DNA of 28,363 nt from VFJZ01 sp046598415 (GTDB lineage: Bacteria; Actinomycetota; Thermoleophilia; Gaiellales; F1-60-MAGs149), in assembly GCA_046598415.1 (NCBI GenBank), contig JBKJIG010000127.1, positions 1-28,363 on the forward strand, in the 5' to 3' direction. The position numbers were made by a program, and so were the translations under genes. The notes under the pieces are model-generated. The model was not told the DNA's origin. It saw nothing but the letters and a program-made list of their open reading frames with translations, and ran no database searches. Each line of letters begins with the position of its first letter. Position 1 is the first letter of the stretch. Shown here piece after piece: positions 7,233 through 14,903 of this stretch.

Positions 7233-8081
7233 GTGCGCCTCCGCGTCGTCGTGCCGTTGCTCGCCGTGCTCGCGGCCGGCCCGCCGGCCGCCTCGGCCGC
7301 GACCACCGAGGTGATGATGCCGGGCACCGTGTTCACGCCCGCGACGGTCCGAGTGCTGACCGGTGACTCGGTGCTGTGGATGAACCACGACGCCCGCACG
7401 CACACCGCAACCGCCGACGACGGCTCGTTCGACACCGGCTCGATCCTACCCCAGGGCGACGCCACCGCGACGTTTTCGACGGCCGGCACGTTCCCGTACT
7501 TCTGCCGCATCCACGCGTTCATGCGCGGCCGGGTCGACGTGGTGGCGCTGCTGCTGCAGGGCCCGGCCGGGCAGCCGGCCAGGGGCGCCGCGACGACGCT
7601 CACCGGCAGGGCCGGCACGGGCATCGCGTCGGTGACGCTCGAGCGCGCCGACGGTGCCGCGTGGACGCCGGTGGGCAGCGCGGCGCCGACCGCCGGCGGC
7701 GCGTTCGCGTTCACGGTCAGGCTGACGGCCCCGGCGACGTTCCGCGTCCGGGCGGGCACGGCGACCTCCGAGCCGGTGGCGGTCAAACCAATCGATCTGC
7801 GCGTCGGGCTGCTGACCGTCAAGCGGCGCGGCGCCACCTACACGCTGCGCGCCGGCGTCGCCCCGAAGGGCGGCACCGCGGGCGTCGTGTCGTTCCAGCG
7901 CTACGTGCCCGAGCTGTTCCGCTGGAAGACGGTCGCCCGTCGCAAGCTGGACCGGGCGGGACACGCGCGCGTGACGCTGCGGGCCGTGCGTCGCGTCCGC
8001 ATTCGAGCCGTCGTGCGCACCGGCGGCACCGACATCGCGTCGGGCGCCGTCCGGATCGGCCGTCTGTCGCCGTTCGGCTGA
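7233..8081 (+). CDS. Secreted cupredoxin with C-terminal beta-rich extension
   Basis: A 282-residue protein starting at a GTG 1 nt after the oxidase stop codon, so translationally coupled. It has a signal peptide ('RLRVVVPLLAVLAAGPPAASA'). Residues about 24-107 form a plastocyanin-like domain: 'FTPATVRVLTGDSVLWMNHDARTHTA' supplies the first His, and 'FPYFCRIHAFMRG' gives Cys91-x2-His94-x2-Met97, a complete type-1 copper set. Residues about 110-282 look like one or two Ig-like beta sandwiches ('ATTLTGRAGTGIASVTLERADG', 'GVVSFQRYVPELFRWKTVARRKLDRAGHARV') of the sort found in cell-surface proteins; I cannot assign a ligand. Probably the electron acceptor or donor for the oxidase upstream. Confidence 0.82.
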   Translation: MRLRVVVPLLAVLAAGPPAASAATTEVMMPGTVFTPATVRVLTGDSVLWMNHDARTHTATADDGSFDTGSILPQGDATATFSTAGTFPYFCRIHAFMRGRVDVVALLLQGPAGQPARGAATTLTGRAGTGIASVTLERADGAAWTPVGSAAPTAGGAFAFTVRLTAPATFRVRAGTATSEPVAVKPIDLRVGLLTVKRRGATYTLRAGVAPKGGTAGVVSFQRYVPELFRWKTVARRKLDRAGHARVTLRAVRRVRIRAVVRTGGTDIASGAVRIGRLSPFG

Positions 8082-8136
8082 GAAGCCGGCGGGCGGCGCC
8101 GTTGCGCGCCGGCAGCGGTAGCGGCATCATGGTGGC

Positions 8137-10731
8137 GTGGCCCTCGTCGAACGACGGCAACTGCTCGAGCGTGCCGGAGTGCTGGACACGCTCGCCGCCG
8201 TGTACGCCTCCGCCGTGGCCGGGAAGGGGCGACTGGTATTCGTCGCCGGCGAGAGCGGCGTCGGCAAGACGGCGGTCGTGCACGCCTTCGCCGGCGGCGT
8301 CGACCGGCCCGTGCGGTGGGGCGCCTGCGACCCGCTCTCGACCCCGGTACCACTCGCGCCGTTCGTCGACGTGGCGGACAGCTGCGGCCCCTCGCTGCGA
8401 GCGATCCTGGCGCGCCCGTGCAACGCGCACGACGTGTTCGGCGCCCTGCGCGGCGACCTCGCGGACGAGCCCTCGGTCCTCGTCATCGAGGACGCGCACT
8501 GGGCCGACGAGGCCACGCTCGACGTGCTGCGCCTCCTCGGCCGGCGGATCACGACGATGCCGCTGCTCGCGGTGGTGACGCACCGCGACGACGGCGGCGC
8601 GCCCGGCGAACCGCTGCGGGTGGCGCTCGGCGACCTGGTCGGCGCCGGCGGCGTCTCGCGGGTCGGCGTCGAGCCGCTGACGGCGACCGCCGTGCGCCTG
8701 CTCGCGGAGGGCCACGACATCGACCCCGACGAGCTGCACCGCCGGACCGCCGGCAACCCGTTCTACGTCACCGAGGTGCTCGAGGCCGGCGCCGGCGCGC
8801 TGCCCTCGACCGTCCGCGACGCCGTCATCGCGCGGCTCTCGAGGCTCGGCGCCCACGACCGTGACGCGCTCGACGTGATCGCCTGCTCGCCTCAGCCGGT
8901 CGAGGCCTGGCTGCTCGAAGCCATCTGCGGCGACGACGGCGAGGCGCTGGCCGCCGGGCTCGCGGCGGGCATGATCGTCGACCGCCAAGGTGCGTTCTCC
9001 TACCGGCACGAGATCGCCCGCGAGGCGGTCGCGGGGGACCTGATCACCCCCCGGCGAGCCGACATCCACCGGCTGATCCTCGGCGTCCTCGAGTCGGCAC
9101 CCGGCGAGATCGACCCGGCCCGGCTCGCGCACCACGCCGAGCTCGCGGGCGACACGCCGGCTGCCATCCGCTATGCCACCGTCGCGGGCGCCCGCGCCGC
9201 CGACGTGGGCGCGCACCGCCAGGCCGCCGCCCAGTACGGCCGCGCCCTGCAGTACACGGACGACGGCTCTGCAGCCGACCGCGCCGACCTCCTCGAACGC
9301 CGGGCGGCCGCCCACTACGCGGCAGACGAGCAGGTTGCAGCGATCGCCGACCTGAACGCCGCGATCGCGCTCCACCGCGAGACGGGCGACGTGGGCCGCG
9401 AGGTGCAGGCGATCGGTCTCCTCGTGCCCTGCCTGACCTGCCGCGGCCTGGTCGACGAGGCCCGGACCGCGGCCGAGAGCGCCGTCGAGCTGCTGGGCGA
9501 CGCGCCGCGGCGAGCGACGGCCGACGCGCTGGCCGCCCTCGCGCACCTGTACCTCGTGCTCGACCGGCTGGGCGACGCCATCGACGCCGGCGAGCGCGCG
9601 GTCACGGCCGCCACCGCGTCAGGCGCTGCGGACGTGGCCGTCGACGCGGCGATCACGATCGGCACCGCGCAGGGCCTCCGCGACGGCCCGGCGGCGACGG
9701 GACGGCTGGAGACCGCCCTCGGCCTCGCCCGCGACGGCGACCACCGGACGCAGCTTCCGCGTGCGCTGAACAACCTCGCCGTGGCGGCCGTCACCTGGCG
9801 CGACCGGCGGGCGGCGGAGCGCTGGATCGCCGACGGACTCGCCTACGTGGACGGTCACGACCTCGGCCTGTGGCGGCTCTCGATCCTGTCGTCGCGCATG
9901 CGGGCGGAGCTCAACCACGGCCGCTGGGCCGCGGCCACGGAGACGGCGGCGACGCTCCTCGACGACGAGCGCGATTCGCCCGCTCCGCGCGCGGAGGCAC
10001 TCGTCACCCTCGCCCTCGTGCGCGCCCGCCGCGGCGACCCCGCGCCGCCCGGCGCGCTTTCCGACGCGGCGGCGATGTGGCCCGATCCCGGCTGGGCCGC
10101 CGAGGTCGCGGGCGTCGAGGCGGAGGTCGCATGGCTCGACGGCCGCATCGCCGACATCGGGCCGACCACCGACGGCGCGGTGGCGATGGCCGCCGACGGA
10201 GAGACGCCGTGGCGACTCGCAGAGCTCGCGCTCTGGCGGCATCGAGCGGGCATCGACGTGCCGGCCGGCCGGCCGCTGCCGGAGCCCGTGGCGCTCGAAC
10301 TCGCAGGTCGGCACGTGGAGGCGGCGGCGGCCTGGGACCGCCTCGACGCCCCGTACGAGGCCGCCCTCGCGCTCTGCCTGGCGGAGGACGTGACGGCGAT
10401 CGCGGACGGACACGGCCGGCTGCGCGAGCTGGGCGCAGGGGGCGCGGTGAAGATCGCCGCCCGGCGGTTGCGCGAGCGCGGGGTCAGGGGCGTCGCGCGC
10501 GGTCCGCGGCCTTCGACGAGCAGGAACGTGGCGCTGCTGACGATCCGCGAGGGGTCGGTGCTCGACCTCGTCGCGGACGGGCTGACGAACGCCCAGGTGG
10601 CCGAGCGCCTCTTCGTGTCGCCGCGCACCGTCGACTACCACGTGTCGGCGATCCTGCGCAAGCTCGACGCCCAGTCGCGGGGCGAGGCGGTCGCCGCCGC
10701 GCTCCGGCTCGGCCTCGTCGAACCCCGGTAG
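8137..10731 (+). CDS. Large ATPase transcriptional regulator, LuxR family (LAL-type)
   Basis: An 864-residue regulator with a GTG start at 8137. N-terminal AAA/NACHT-like ATPase: Walker A GESGVGKT at residues 38-45 and Walker B 'VLVIEDAHWAD' at about 114-123. A long helical TPR-like middle (about 330-770; e.g. 'ADRADLLERRAAAHYAADEQ', 'LARDGDHRTQLPRALNNLAV') is the inducer-sensing region in this family. The C-terminal GerE/LuxR helix-turn-helix is 'VLDLVADGLTNAQVAERLFVSPRTVDYHVSAILRKL'. This is the MalT/LAL architecture: ATP and ligand binding permit oligomerisation and activation. Length is typical (850-950). Targets are not obvious; the following DUF4242 gene is separated by 86 bp, and the copper operon ends 55 bp upstream. 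Confidence 0.92.
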   Translation: MALVERRQLLERAGVLDTLAAVYASAVAGKGRLVFVAGESGVGKTAVVHAFAGGVDRPVRWGACDPLSTPVPLAPFVDVADSCGPSLRAILARPCNAHDVFGALRGDLADEPSVLVIEDAHWADEATLDVLRLLGRRITTMPLLAVVTHRDDGGAPGEPLRVALGDLVGAGGVSRVGVEPLTATAVRLLAEGHDIDPDELHRRTAGNPFYVTEVLEAGAGALPSTVRDAVIARLSRLGAHDRDALDVIACSPQPVEAWLLEAICGDDGEALAAGLAAGMIVDRQGAFSYRHEIAREAVAGDLITPRRADIHRLILGVLESAPGEIDPARLAHHAELAGDTPAAIRYATVAGARAADVGAHRQAAAQYGRALQYTDDGSAADRADLLERRAAAHYAADEQVAAIADLNAAIALHRETGDVGREVQAIGLLVPCLTCRGLVDEARTAAESAVELLGDAPRRATADALAALAHLYLVLDRLGDAIDAGERAVTAATASGAADVAVDAAITIGTAQGLRDGPAATGRLETALGLARDGDHRTQLPRALNNLAVAAVTWRDRRAAERWIADGLAYVDGHDLGLWRLSILSSRMRAELNHGRWAAATETAATLLDDERDSPAPRAEALVTLALVRARRGDPAPPGALSDAAAMWPDPGWAAEVAGVEAEVAWLDGRIADIGPTTDGAVAMAADGETPWRLAELALWRHRAGIDVPAGRPLPEPVALELAGRHVEAAAAWDRLDAPYEAALALCLAEDVTAIADGHGRLRELGAGGAVKIAARRLRERGVRGVARGPRPSTSRNVALLTIREGSVLDLVADGLTNAQVAERLFVSPRTVDYHVSAILRKLDAQSRGEAVAAALRLGLVEPR

Positions 10732-10817
10732 GCCGCCCCGCCAACCCCGGTGGTTTTGCAGATCCGGTGGTCACCGGCCCGCTCTACGGTCGAACGACAC
10801 CGATCGAAGGAGACGCC

Positions 10818-11114
10818 GTGGAGACCTACGCGATCCTGCGCCGCAACGGCTGGCGCACCCCGGGCGACCTGCAGGAGGCGGCTGCCCGCTCGGCCGCCGA
10901 GGGCGAGCGCATGCCGGCGGACATCCGCTGGATCCGCAGCTACGTGCTGGGCGAGCGCGACGGCACCGTCGGCACGGTCTGCATCTACCAGGCCTCGAGC
11001 CCCGAGGCGATCCGCTCGCACGCCGAGCGCGCCGACCTGCCGATCGACGAGATCATCGCCGTCGCCGACACCGTGATCGTCGCCCCCGACCCCGACCCCG
11101 GCGTCATCGCCTGA
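10818..11114 (+). CDS. DUF4242 (SCO4226-like, nickel-binding) protein
   Basis: A 98-residue protein of the DUF4242 family, a small ferredoxin-like alpha+beta fold. The start is the GTG at 10818, with GAAGGAG at 10806-10812. Conserved segments are 'WRTPGDLQEAAARSAAEGERMPADIRWIRSYV' and 'CIYQASSPEAIRSHAERADLPIDEIIAV'. The Streptomyces coelicolor member SCO4226 was shown to bind nickel, and the family is common in actinobacteria; the physiological role is unsettled. The frame is open far upstream, but that part is antisense-like overlap of the LuxR gene in another frame. Probably its own transcript, ended by the hairpin 32 nt downstream. Confidence 0.85.
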   Translation: METYAILRRNGWRTPGDLQEAAARSAAEGERMPADIRWIRSYVLGERDGTVGTVCIYQASSPEAIRSHAERADLPIDEIIAVADTVIVAPDPDPGVIA

Positions 11115-11146
11115 GCCGGAGAGGAGCCTCTCGCCTGACGCGCGCG

Positions 11147-11176
11147 AGGTGGGGCGCCGCCGGAGGCGCCCCACCT
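11147..11176 (+). terminator. Strong GC hairpin after the DUF4242 gene
   Basis: AGGTGGGGCGCC (11147-11158), 6-nt loop GCCGGA, GGCGCCCCACCT (11165-11176): a perfect 12-bp stem. No U-tract follows, which is usual for high-GC actinobacterial terminators. It lies 32 nt after the stop and before the next promoter. Confidence 0.75.
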
Positions 11177-11199
11177 AGCTGCATCAGCCCACAGACGCC

Positions 11200-11228
11200 T
11201 CGACCGCCATCGCGATCTCTGGGATAGT
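11200..11228 (+). promoter_or_regulatory. Candidate promoter of the cyclase/amidase operon
   Basis: TCGACC (11200-11205) and GATAGT (11223-11228), each 4 of 6 to the sigma-70 consensus, with 17-bp spacing. Transcription would start near 11235, leaving a short leader holding the GAAGGAGG ribosome site. Confidence 0.35.
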
Positions 11229-11254
11229 CCAGCCGGACGGACGAAGGAGGCGAC

Positions 11255-12250
11255 ATGAGCCCGGATCGCGAGAGCGTCAACCCGGAGGGCGGACCGGAGA
11301 GCGAGCGCCTGACGTACGACGCCCTGCTCGACCGCGACGGCGTGCAGGTGTCGCGCAGCCCGTGGGGCCCCGAGGACGAGATCGGGCGCCTGAACTGGAT
11401 CACCGCCGCGTCGCAGAAGGCGATCCTCGAGGGGCTCGACGGCTCGGCCGTGTTCGATCTCGGCATCGAATACTTCTTCGGCATGCCGTCGTGGACGGCG
11501 GCGCAGGATCCGAAGTACGAGATCTGGATGACGCACACGCCACAGGGCTCCGTCGTCGACAACCTCTCCGGCGCCGGCGAGCACGTGCACGAGAAATACA
11601 GCTACTGCGGCGACTCGATCCACATGTACATCCACACCGGGACGCACATCGACACGCTCAACCACCTGGGCTACTTCGGCATGTTCTGGAACGGCTGGAC
11701 GGCGGACAAGGACCTCGGCAGCCGGGTCTGGCAGAAGGGCGGCGTCGAGAAGTACCCGCCGCTGATCGCCCGCGGCGTCGTGCTCGACATCGCCGGCCTG
11801 CACGGCGTCGACTGCCTGCCGGACGGCCACGTCATCACCGAGGCCGACATGAAGTCGGCCGCGAAGGAGCAGGGCACCGAGCTGCGCCCGAAGGACGTGG
11901 TGATGCTGCGAACCGGGCGGATGACGAAGTGGCCCGACCCCGAGACGTACATCCCCGACAACCCCGGGCTGGGTCTCGCCGGTGCGCGGTTCCTGTGCGA
12001 GGACGTCGGCGCGATGTGCATCGGCACCGACGCGGTCAGCCTCGACGTGGCGCCGCACGAGGAGCCTGAGAGCTTCGTGCCGGTGCACTGCTACATGTTC
12101 GCGACGGCAGGCGCCCAGATCATCGAGGTGCTCGACCTCGAGGTGGTTGCGGCCGAGGGCGTGCACGAGTTCGCGATCGTCGCCCTGCCGCTCAAGCTGC
12201 GCGGTGCAACCGGCTCGCCGATCCGGCCGATCGCCGTGCCGTTGCGCTGA
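11255..12250 (+). CDS. Cyclase-family metal hydrolase (kynurenine formamidase/isatin hydrolase-like)
   Basis: A 331-residue member of the 'putative cyclase' family (PF04199), metal-dependent hydrolases that include bacterial kynurenine formamidase and isatin hydrolase. The ATG at 11255 follows GAAGGAGG. The metal-binding signature HxGTHxDxPxH appears as HTGTHIDTLNH at residues 127-137, with the usual Pro replaced by Leu. Later conserved parts are 'ARGVVLDIAG' and 'PKDVVMLRTGR'. Substrates in this family are cyclic or N-formyl amides and lactones. At about 330 residues it is longer than KynB (about 210) and matches the larger subfamily. Its stop overlaps the ATG of the next gene (TGATG), so it is co-translated with an amidase, suggesting successive hydrolysis of one compound. 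Confidence 0.88.
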   Translation: MSPDRESVNPEGGPESERLTYDALLDRDGVQVSRSPWGPEDEIGRLNWITAASQKAILEGLDGSAVFDLGIEYFFGMPSWTAAQDPKYEIWMTHTPQGSVVDNLSGAGEHVHEKYSYCGDSIHMYIHTGTHIDTLNHLGYFGMFWNGWTADKDLGSRVWQKGGVEKYPPLIARGVVLDIAGLHGVDCLPDGHVITEADMKSAAKEQGTELRPKDVVMLRTGRMTKWPDPETYIPDNPGLGLAGARFLCEDVGAMCIGTDAVSLDVAPHEEPESFVPVHCYMFATAGAQIIEVLDLEVVAAEGVHEFAIVALPLKLRGATGSPIRPIAVPLR

Positions 12251-13044
12251 TGACGCCGCTGCGCATCGCGCTCGCGCAGTTCGGCCCGGGCCTCGGCGAG
12301 GTCGCCGCGAACCTCGCCCGCATGCTCGCGTTCCTGGACGAGGCCGTCGCGGGATCGGCCGATCTCGTCTGCTACCCGGAGCTGTGCGTGAGCGGCTACC
12401 TGCTCGATCCCGGCGCGTACGACGACGTGCTGCTGGACGCGGTCGAGCGGGCCGAGGCGACGCTGACCGCGGCCGCCGCGGCGGCGGGCGTCGCGGTCGT
12501 CTACGGCGCACCGGCGCGGCGTCCGCACGGGCTCGCGAACACGGTCGTGCACGTTGCGGGCGACGGCAGCCGCGCCGTCTACGACAAGACGCACATGGAC
12601 GTGAAGGAGCGCGAGGTCTTCGCGCCCGGCTCCACGTTCGTCACCGCGGGAGACGGCCTGGGCCTGGCCTGCTGCTACGACCTCGCGTTCCCCGAGCCGA
12701 CGCGCATGCTGGCGCTGCAGGGCGCGCGCGTGCTGCTGGTGCCGATGGCGTGGGAGGTGGCGCGGAGCTTCGTGCTCGACCGGGTCGCGGCAGCGCGCGC
12801 GGTCGAGAACGTGGCGTACCTGGTGTGCGTGAACCAGTGCGGCACGGTCGGGCCGTTCCACTTCCGCGGCGCGAGCCGCGTGGTCGATCCGCTGGGCGAG
12901 ACGGTCCTGCTGCTCGGCAACGACGAGGAGCTGTCCATCGCCGACGTCGATCTGGGCCTCGTCGACGGGCTGCGGGACCGCTCCGACGCACGCACGTATC
13001 CGCTGCTCGACGACTGGCGGCCGGACCTGTACCCGGCGCCGTAG
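12250..13044 (+). CDS. Carbon-nitrogen hydrolase (nitrilase superfamily amidase)
   Basis: A 264-residue nitrilase-superfamily protein whose ATG overlaps the preceding stop by 1 nt. The catalytic triad is complete: Glu44 in 'CYPELCVSGYLL', Lys113 in 'YDKTHMDVKEREVF' and Cys142 in 'LACCYDLAFPE'. The following 'RMLALQGARVLLVPMAWE' and 'RAVENVAYLVCVNQCG' are standard for the alpha-beta-beta-alpha fold. The 'CYD' rather than 'CWE' or 'CRE' context and the length suggest an amidase or N-carbamoyl hydrolase, not a true nitrilase. Cytoplasmic. It likely acts after the cyclase-family hydrolase, releasing ammonia (and CO2 if the substrate is N-carbamoyl). Confidence 0.9.
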   Translation: MTPLRIALAQFGPGLGEVAANLARMLAFLDEAVAGSADLVCYPELCVSGYLLDPGAYDDVLLDAVERAEATLTAAAAAAGVAVVYGAPARRPHGLANTVVHVAGDGSRAVYDKTHMDVKEREVFAPGSTFVTAGDGLGLACCYDLAFPEPTRMLALQGARVLLVPMAWEVARSFVLDRVAAARAVENVAYLVCVNQCGTVGPFHFRGASRVVDPLGETVLLLGNDEELSIADVDLGLVDGLRDRSDARTYPLLDDWRPDLYPAP

Positions 13045-13050
13045 CTCGAC

Positions 13051-14268
13051 TCAGCCCTTCGCCACGCCCCAGATCTCGACCCGCATCTCCTCGTCGTGCA
13101 TACCCGGCTGCGGCACGAGCGTGATCGGCGGCAGCACACCGCCGCTGCAGGCGGTGACCAGCTCGGCGAACGCGCGCACCGAGTCCTCGCTGCCGTCCGA
13201 CGTGAAGTAGCAGACGAGCAGAGCCAGATCCGGCATGGTCGCGTCGAAGGCGCGGAGGATGTCCTCCACGATCCGCATCGTGAAGAGGGTCTGTGGCAGC
13301 AGCTCGCCGGCGAACACCGCCCGGCCGCGGTTGGCGTCGGGCTCGTACGGCACCTGACCGCCCGTCCAGATCATCTCGCGCATGCGGATGCCCTGGCGGT
13401 AGGGCAGCGGGATCGGCCAGTCCCAGACCTGCCTGGGCCAGCGGTCCTCGCGCGGGATGTACTTGTCGAAGCCGTTCCAGTGGTCGCGCAGACCGAGCAC
13501 CTCGACCTTCGTGCGGGCGCCCTCGGGCCGCAGCACGTGGCAGGGCACGACGGTCGCGACGGGCCCGGGCTCCTGGAAGCGACGGGCGCGGGCCTCGGCC
13601 AGCGGCGCCCACTCGTCGTACGTCGAGCCGAAGTAGTAGCCCTCCATCTTGATGGCGTCCTGAAAGCCCGCGCCGAGCTCGGCGAGGACGCGGCCCATCC
13701 GGTCCATCACGATGTCGGTCTGGCCGACGGGGTCGGCGGGCGCGTCGTCGACGATGCCCGGAGCCGTCCGGCCGGGGACGGCGAGGAACTCGCCGGCACG
13801 CAGTCCGGCGGTCAGCTGCGGGTGCGCGAAGCGCGAGCGGTGCTCGGCCGGCACGTCGTCCAGCACGGCGCGCGTGTGCGGGTGCTCGCGCCACCCCCTG
13901 TTCGCGATCGCCTGGATCTGCACCAGCTGCCCGGGCCAGGGCTGCAGCGGCACGGGGTTCGCCGTGATCGCGGGCGGCGGATCGCCCCCGGCGGCGTTGC
14001 TGATGGCGGCCAGCACGGACCACTCGTCGACCTCGCCGTCGTCGAGATAGAAGGCCTTCAGACGGATCACGTCGGCAAGCGAGCAGCCCTCGGAGTCGAG
14101 CGCCGCGGCGATGTTGCCGATCGCGCCGGCGATCTGCCCCTCGAGGTCACCCGACCGCCGAATGCGGCCCTCGCCGTCGAAGTCGCCGGCGCCACCGACG
14201 AACAGGTAGTCGCCGGCACGCCCGACGATGCGATGCGGACGAGCGAACGGAAGCTGCCAGGTCGCCAT
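13051..14268 (-). CDS. Triple RidA/YjgF-like domain protein
   Basis: A 405-residue protein made of three RidA-like (YjgF/YER057c/UK114) repeats in one chain: about residues 10-125 ('YLFVGGAGDFDGEGRI', 'IGNIAAALDSEGCSLADVIRLKAFYLDD'), 150-265 ('FLAVPGRTAPG', 'RVLAELGAGFQDAIKMEGYYFG') and 295-403 ('MIWTGGQVPYEPD', 'VEDILRAFDATMPDLALLVCYFTSD'). RidA normally forms trimers of single domains with active sites at interfaces, so this looks like a built-in trimer. The catalytic Arg of canonical RidA ('P-x-R') is replaced by Ile, Ala and Ile in the three repeats, so ordinary imine/enamine deaminase activity is doubtful. Convergent with the amidase (6 bp between stops), suggesting the same catabolic locus. 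Confidence 0.82.
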   Translation of the reverse strand: MATWQLPFARPHRIVGRAGDYLFVGGAGDFDGEGRIRRSGDLEGQIAGAIGNIAAALDSEGCSLADVIRLKAFYLDDGEVDEWSVLAAISNAAGGDPPPAITANPVPLQPWPGQLVQIQAIANRGWREHPHTRAVLDDVPAEHRSRFAHPQLTAGLRAGEFLAVPGRTAPGIVDDAPADPVGQTDIVMDRMGRVLAELGAGFQDAIKMEGYYFGSTYDEWAPLAEARARRFQEPGPVATVVPCHVLRPEGARTKVEVLGLRDHWNGFDKYIPREDRWPRQVWDWPIPLPYRQGIRMREMIWTGGQVPYEPDANRGRAVFAGELLPQTLFTMRIVEDILRAFDATMPDLALLVCYFTSDGSEDSVRAFAELVTACSGGVLPPITLVPQPGMHDEEMRVEIWGVAKG

Positions 14269-14307
14269 CAGGCGCCACAGCCTATCGGGGCCGAGCCGGG
14301 CGCGGGA

Positions 14308-14712
14308 CTAGCGTCCGCCGGCCCGCGACGCGGAGGCGGCGGCGGCCGCGGCGGATGCGACCAGGTTGATGTGTCCCTCGCCGAGCGCGACGATGGGGCT
14401 GCGGTGCTGCAGTCCCGTCGAGGGCGCGCGCAGGAAGTCGCGCACGCGGCCGGACGTCAGCGGCTCGCCGAGCAGGCGGATGACACCGACCACGGCCTCC
14501 AGCGTCTCACCGGCGCGCGGCGTCTGCTCGGTCGTCAGCCAGCGGTGCGCGGTCTCGGGCTGGACACCGGTGATGGTGGCGATCTCCTCGTCCTCGAGAC
14601 CGATCGCATCGTGCAGGAACTGGGCGATCTCCGTCGGTTCGGCGGGCAGATCGCGGGTGTGAAGATGGGTACTGGACAGACTGCACCTCCTGTGAGCCTG
14701 TAGTCCCCGCAT
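14308..14712 (-). CDS. MbcA/ParS/Xre-type antitoxin-like protein, orphan
   Basis: Up to 134 residues. The core has a helix-turn-helix-like part ('EIAQFLHDAIGLEDEEIATITGVQPETAHRWL') followed by 'VVGVIRLLGEPLTSGRVRDFLRAPSTGLQHRSPIVAL', which resembles the DUF2384 (MbcA/ParS toxin-binding) domain where 'WLrtPn..l.grsPlelL' is conserved. The start is uncertain: the ATG at 14712 has no clear ribosome site, while a perfect AGGAGG at 14686-14691 is placed 6 nt before a CTG at 14677-14679, which would give 123 residues. No RES-domain toxin is next to it, so it may be an orphan or regulator. An Ala-rich tail ends the protein. Confidence 0.62.
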   Translation of the reverse strand: MRGLQAHRRCSLSSTHLHTRDLPAEPTEIAQFLHDAIGLEDEEIATITGVQPETAHRWLTTEQTPRAGETLEAVVGVIRLLGEPLTSGRVRDFLRAPSTGLQHRSPIVALGEGHINLVASAAAAAASASRAGGR

Positions 14713-14751
14713 CGCCGGTTCTCACACGTCCCGCAAGTGGCATTCGATACG

Positions 14752-14792
14752 GGGGTCTGACCCCGAAAATGCCGTTTCTGGGGTCAGACCCC
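14752..14792. repeat. REP-like nested palindrome
   Basis: GGGGTCTGACCCC at 14752-14764 and its exact reverse complement GGGGTCAGACCCC at 14780-14792, separated by 15 nt. Each unit is itself a 6-1-6 palindrome, so the element can fold as two hairpins or one long one. A GGCATT (14739-14744)/AATGCC (14768-14773) pair and a direct repeat TTCTCACACG (14719-14728 and 14800-14809) surround it. The form is that of extragenic REP sequences mobilised by RAYT transposases; no RAYT gene is in the window. Confidence 0.65.
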
Positions 14793-14866
14793 AGAACGTT
14801 TCTCACACGGAAGGCGCGCGGGTCGCGCGCTGCGTGATGGTCCGTGCGGGTTTGGGCACGAAAGAA

Positions 14867-14886
14867 TGTCTGACCTTGGTCAGACA
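14867..14886 (-). terminator. Perfect palindrome behind the STAS gene: terminator and/or operator
   Basis: TGTCTGACC-TT-GGTCAGACA: 9-bp arms around 2 nt. Read on the minus strand it begins 17 nt after the STAS stop and is followed by TTCTTT, so it can serve as an intrinsic terminator for that gene. It also shares the CTGACnTTnGTCAGACAA pattern with the site at 4172-4189 and the GGTCAGAC core with the REP-like element at 14752, so a protein-binding role is equally possible. Confidence 0.5.
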
Positions 14887-14903
14887 AATTGCGCGGACGT
14901 TGC

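Noticed and set aside
8085..8113. GCCGGCG...CGCCGGC hairpin after the copper operon
   Set aside because: Only 7 bp with a 15-nt loop in very GC-rich sequence and no T-run; too weak to call a terminator.
10732..10817. Promoter before the DUF4242 gene
   Set aside because: TTGCAG and TACGGT are present, but 23 bp apart; no pair with acceptable spacing was found.
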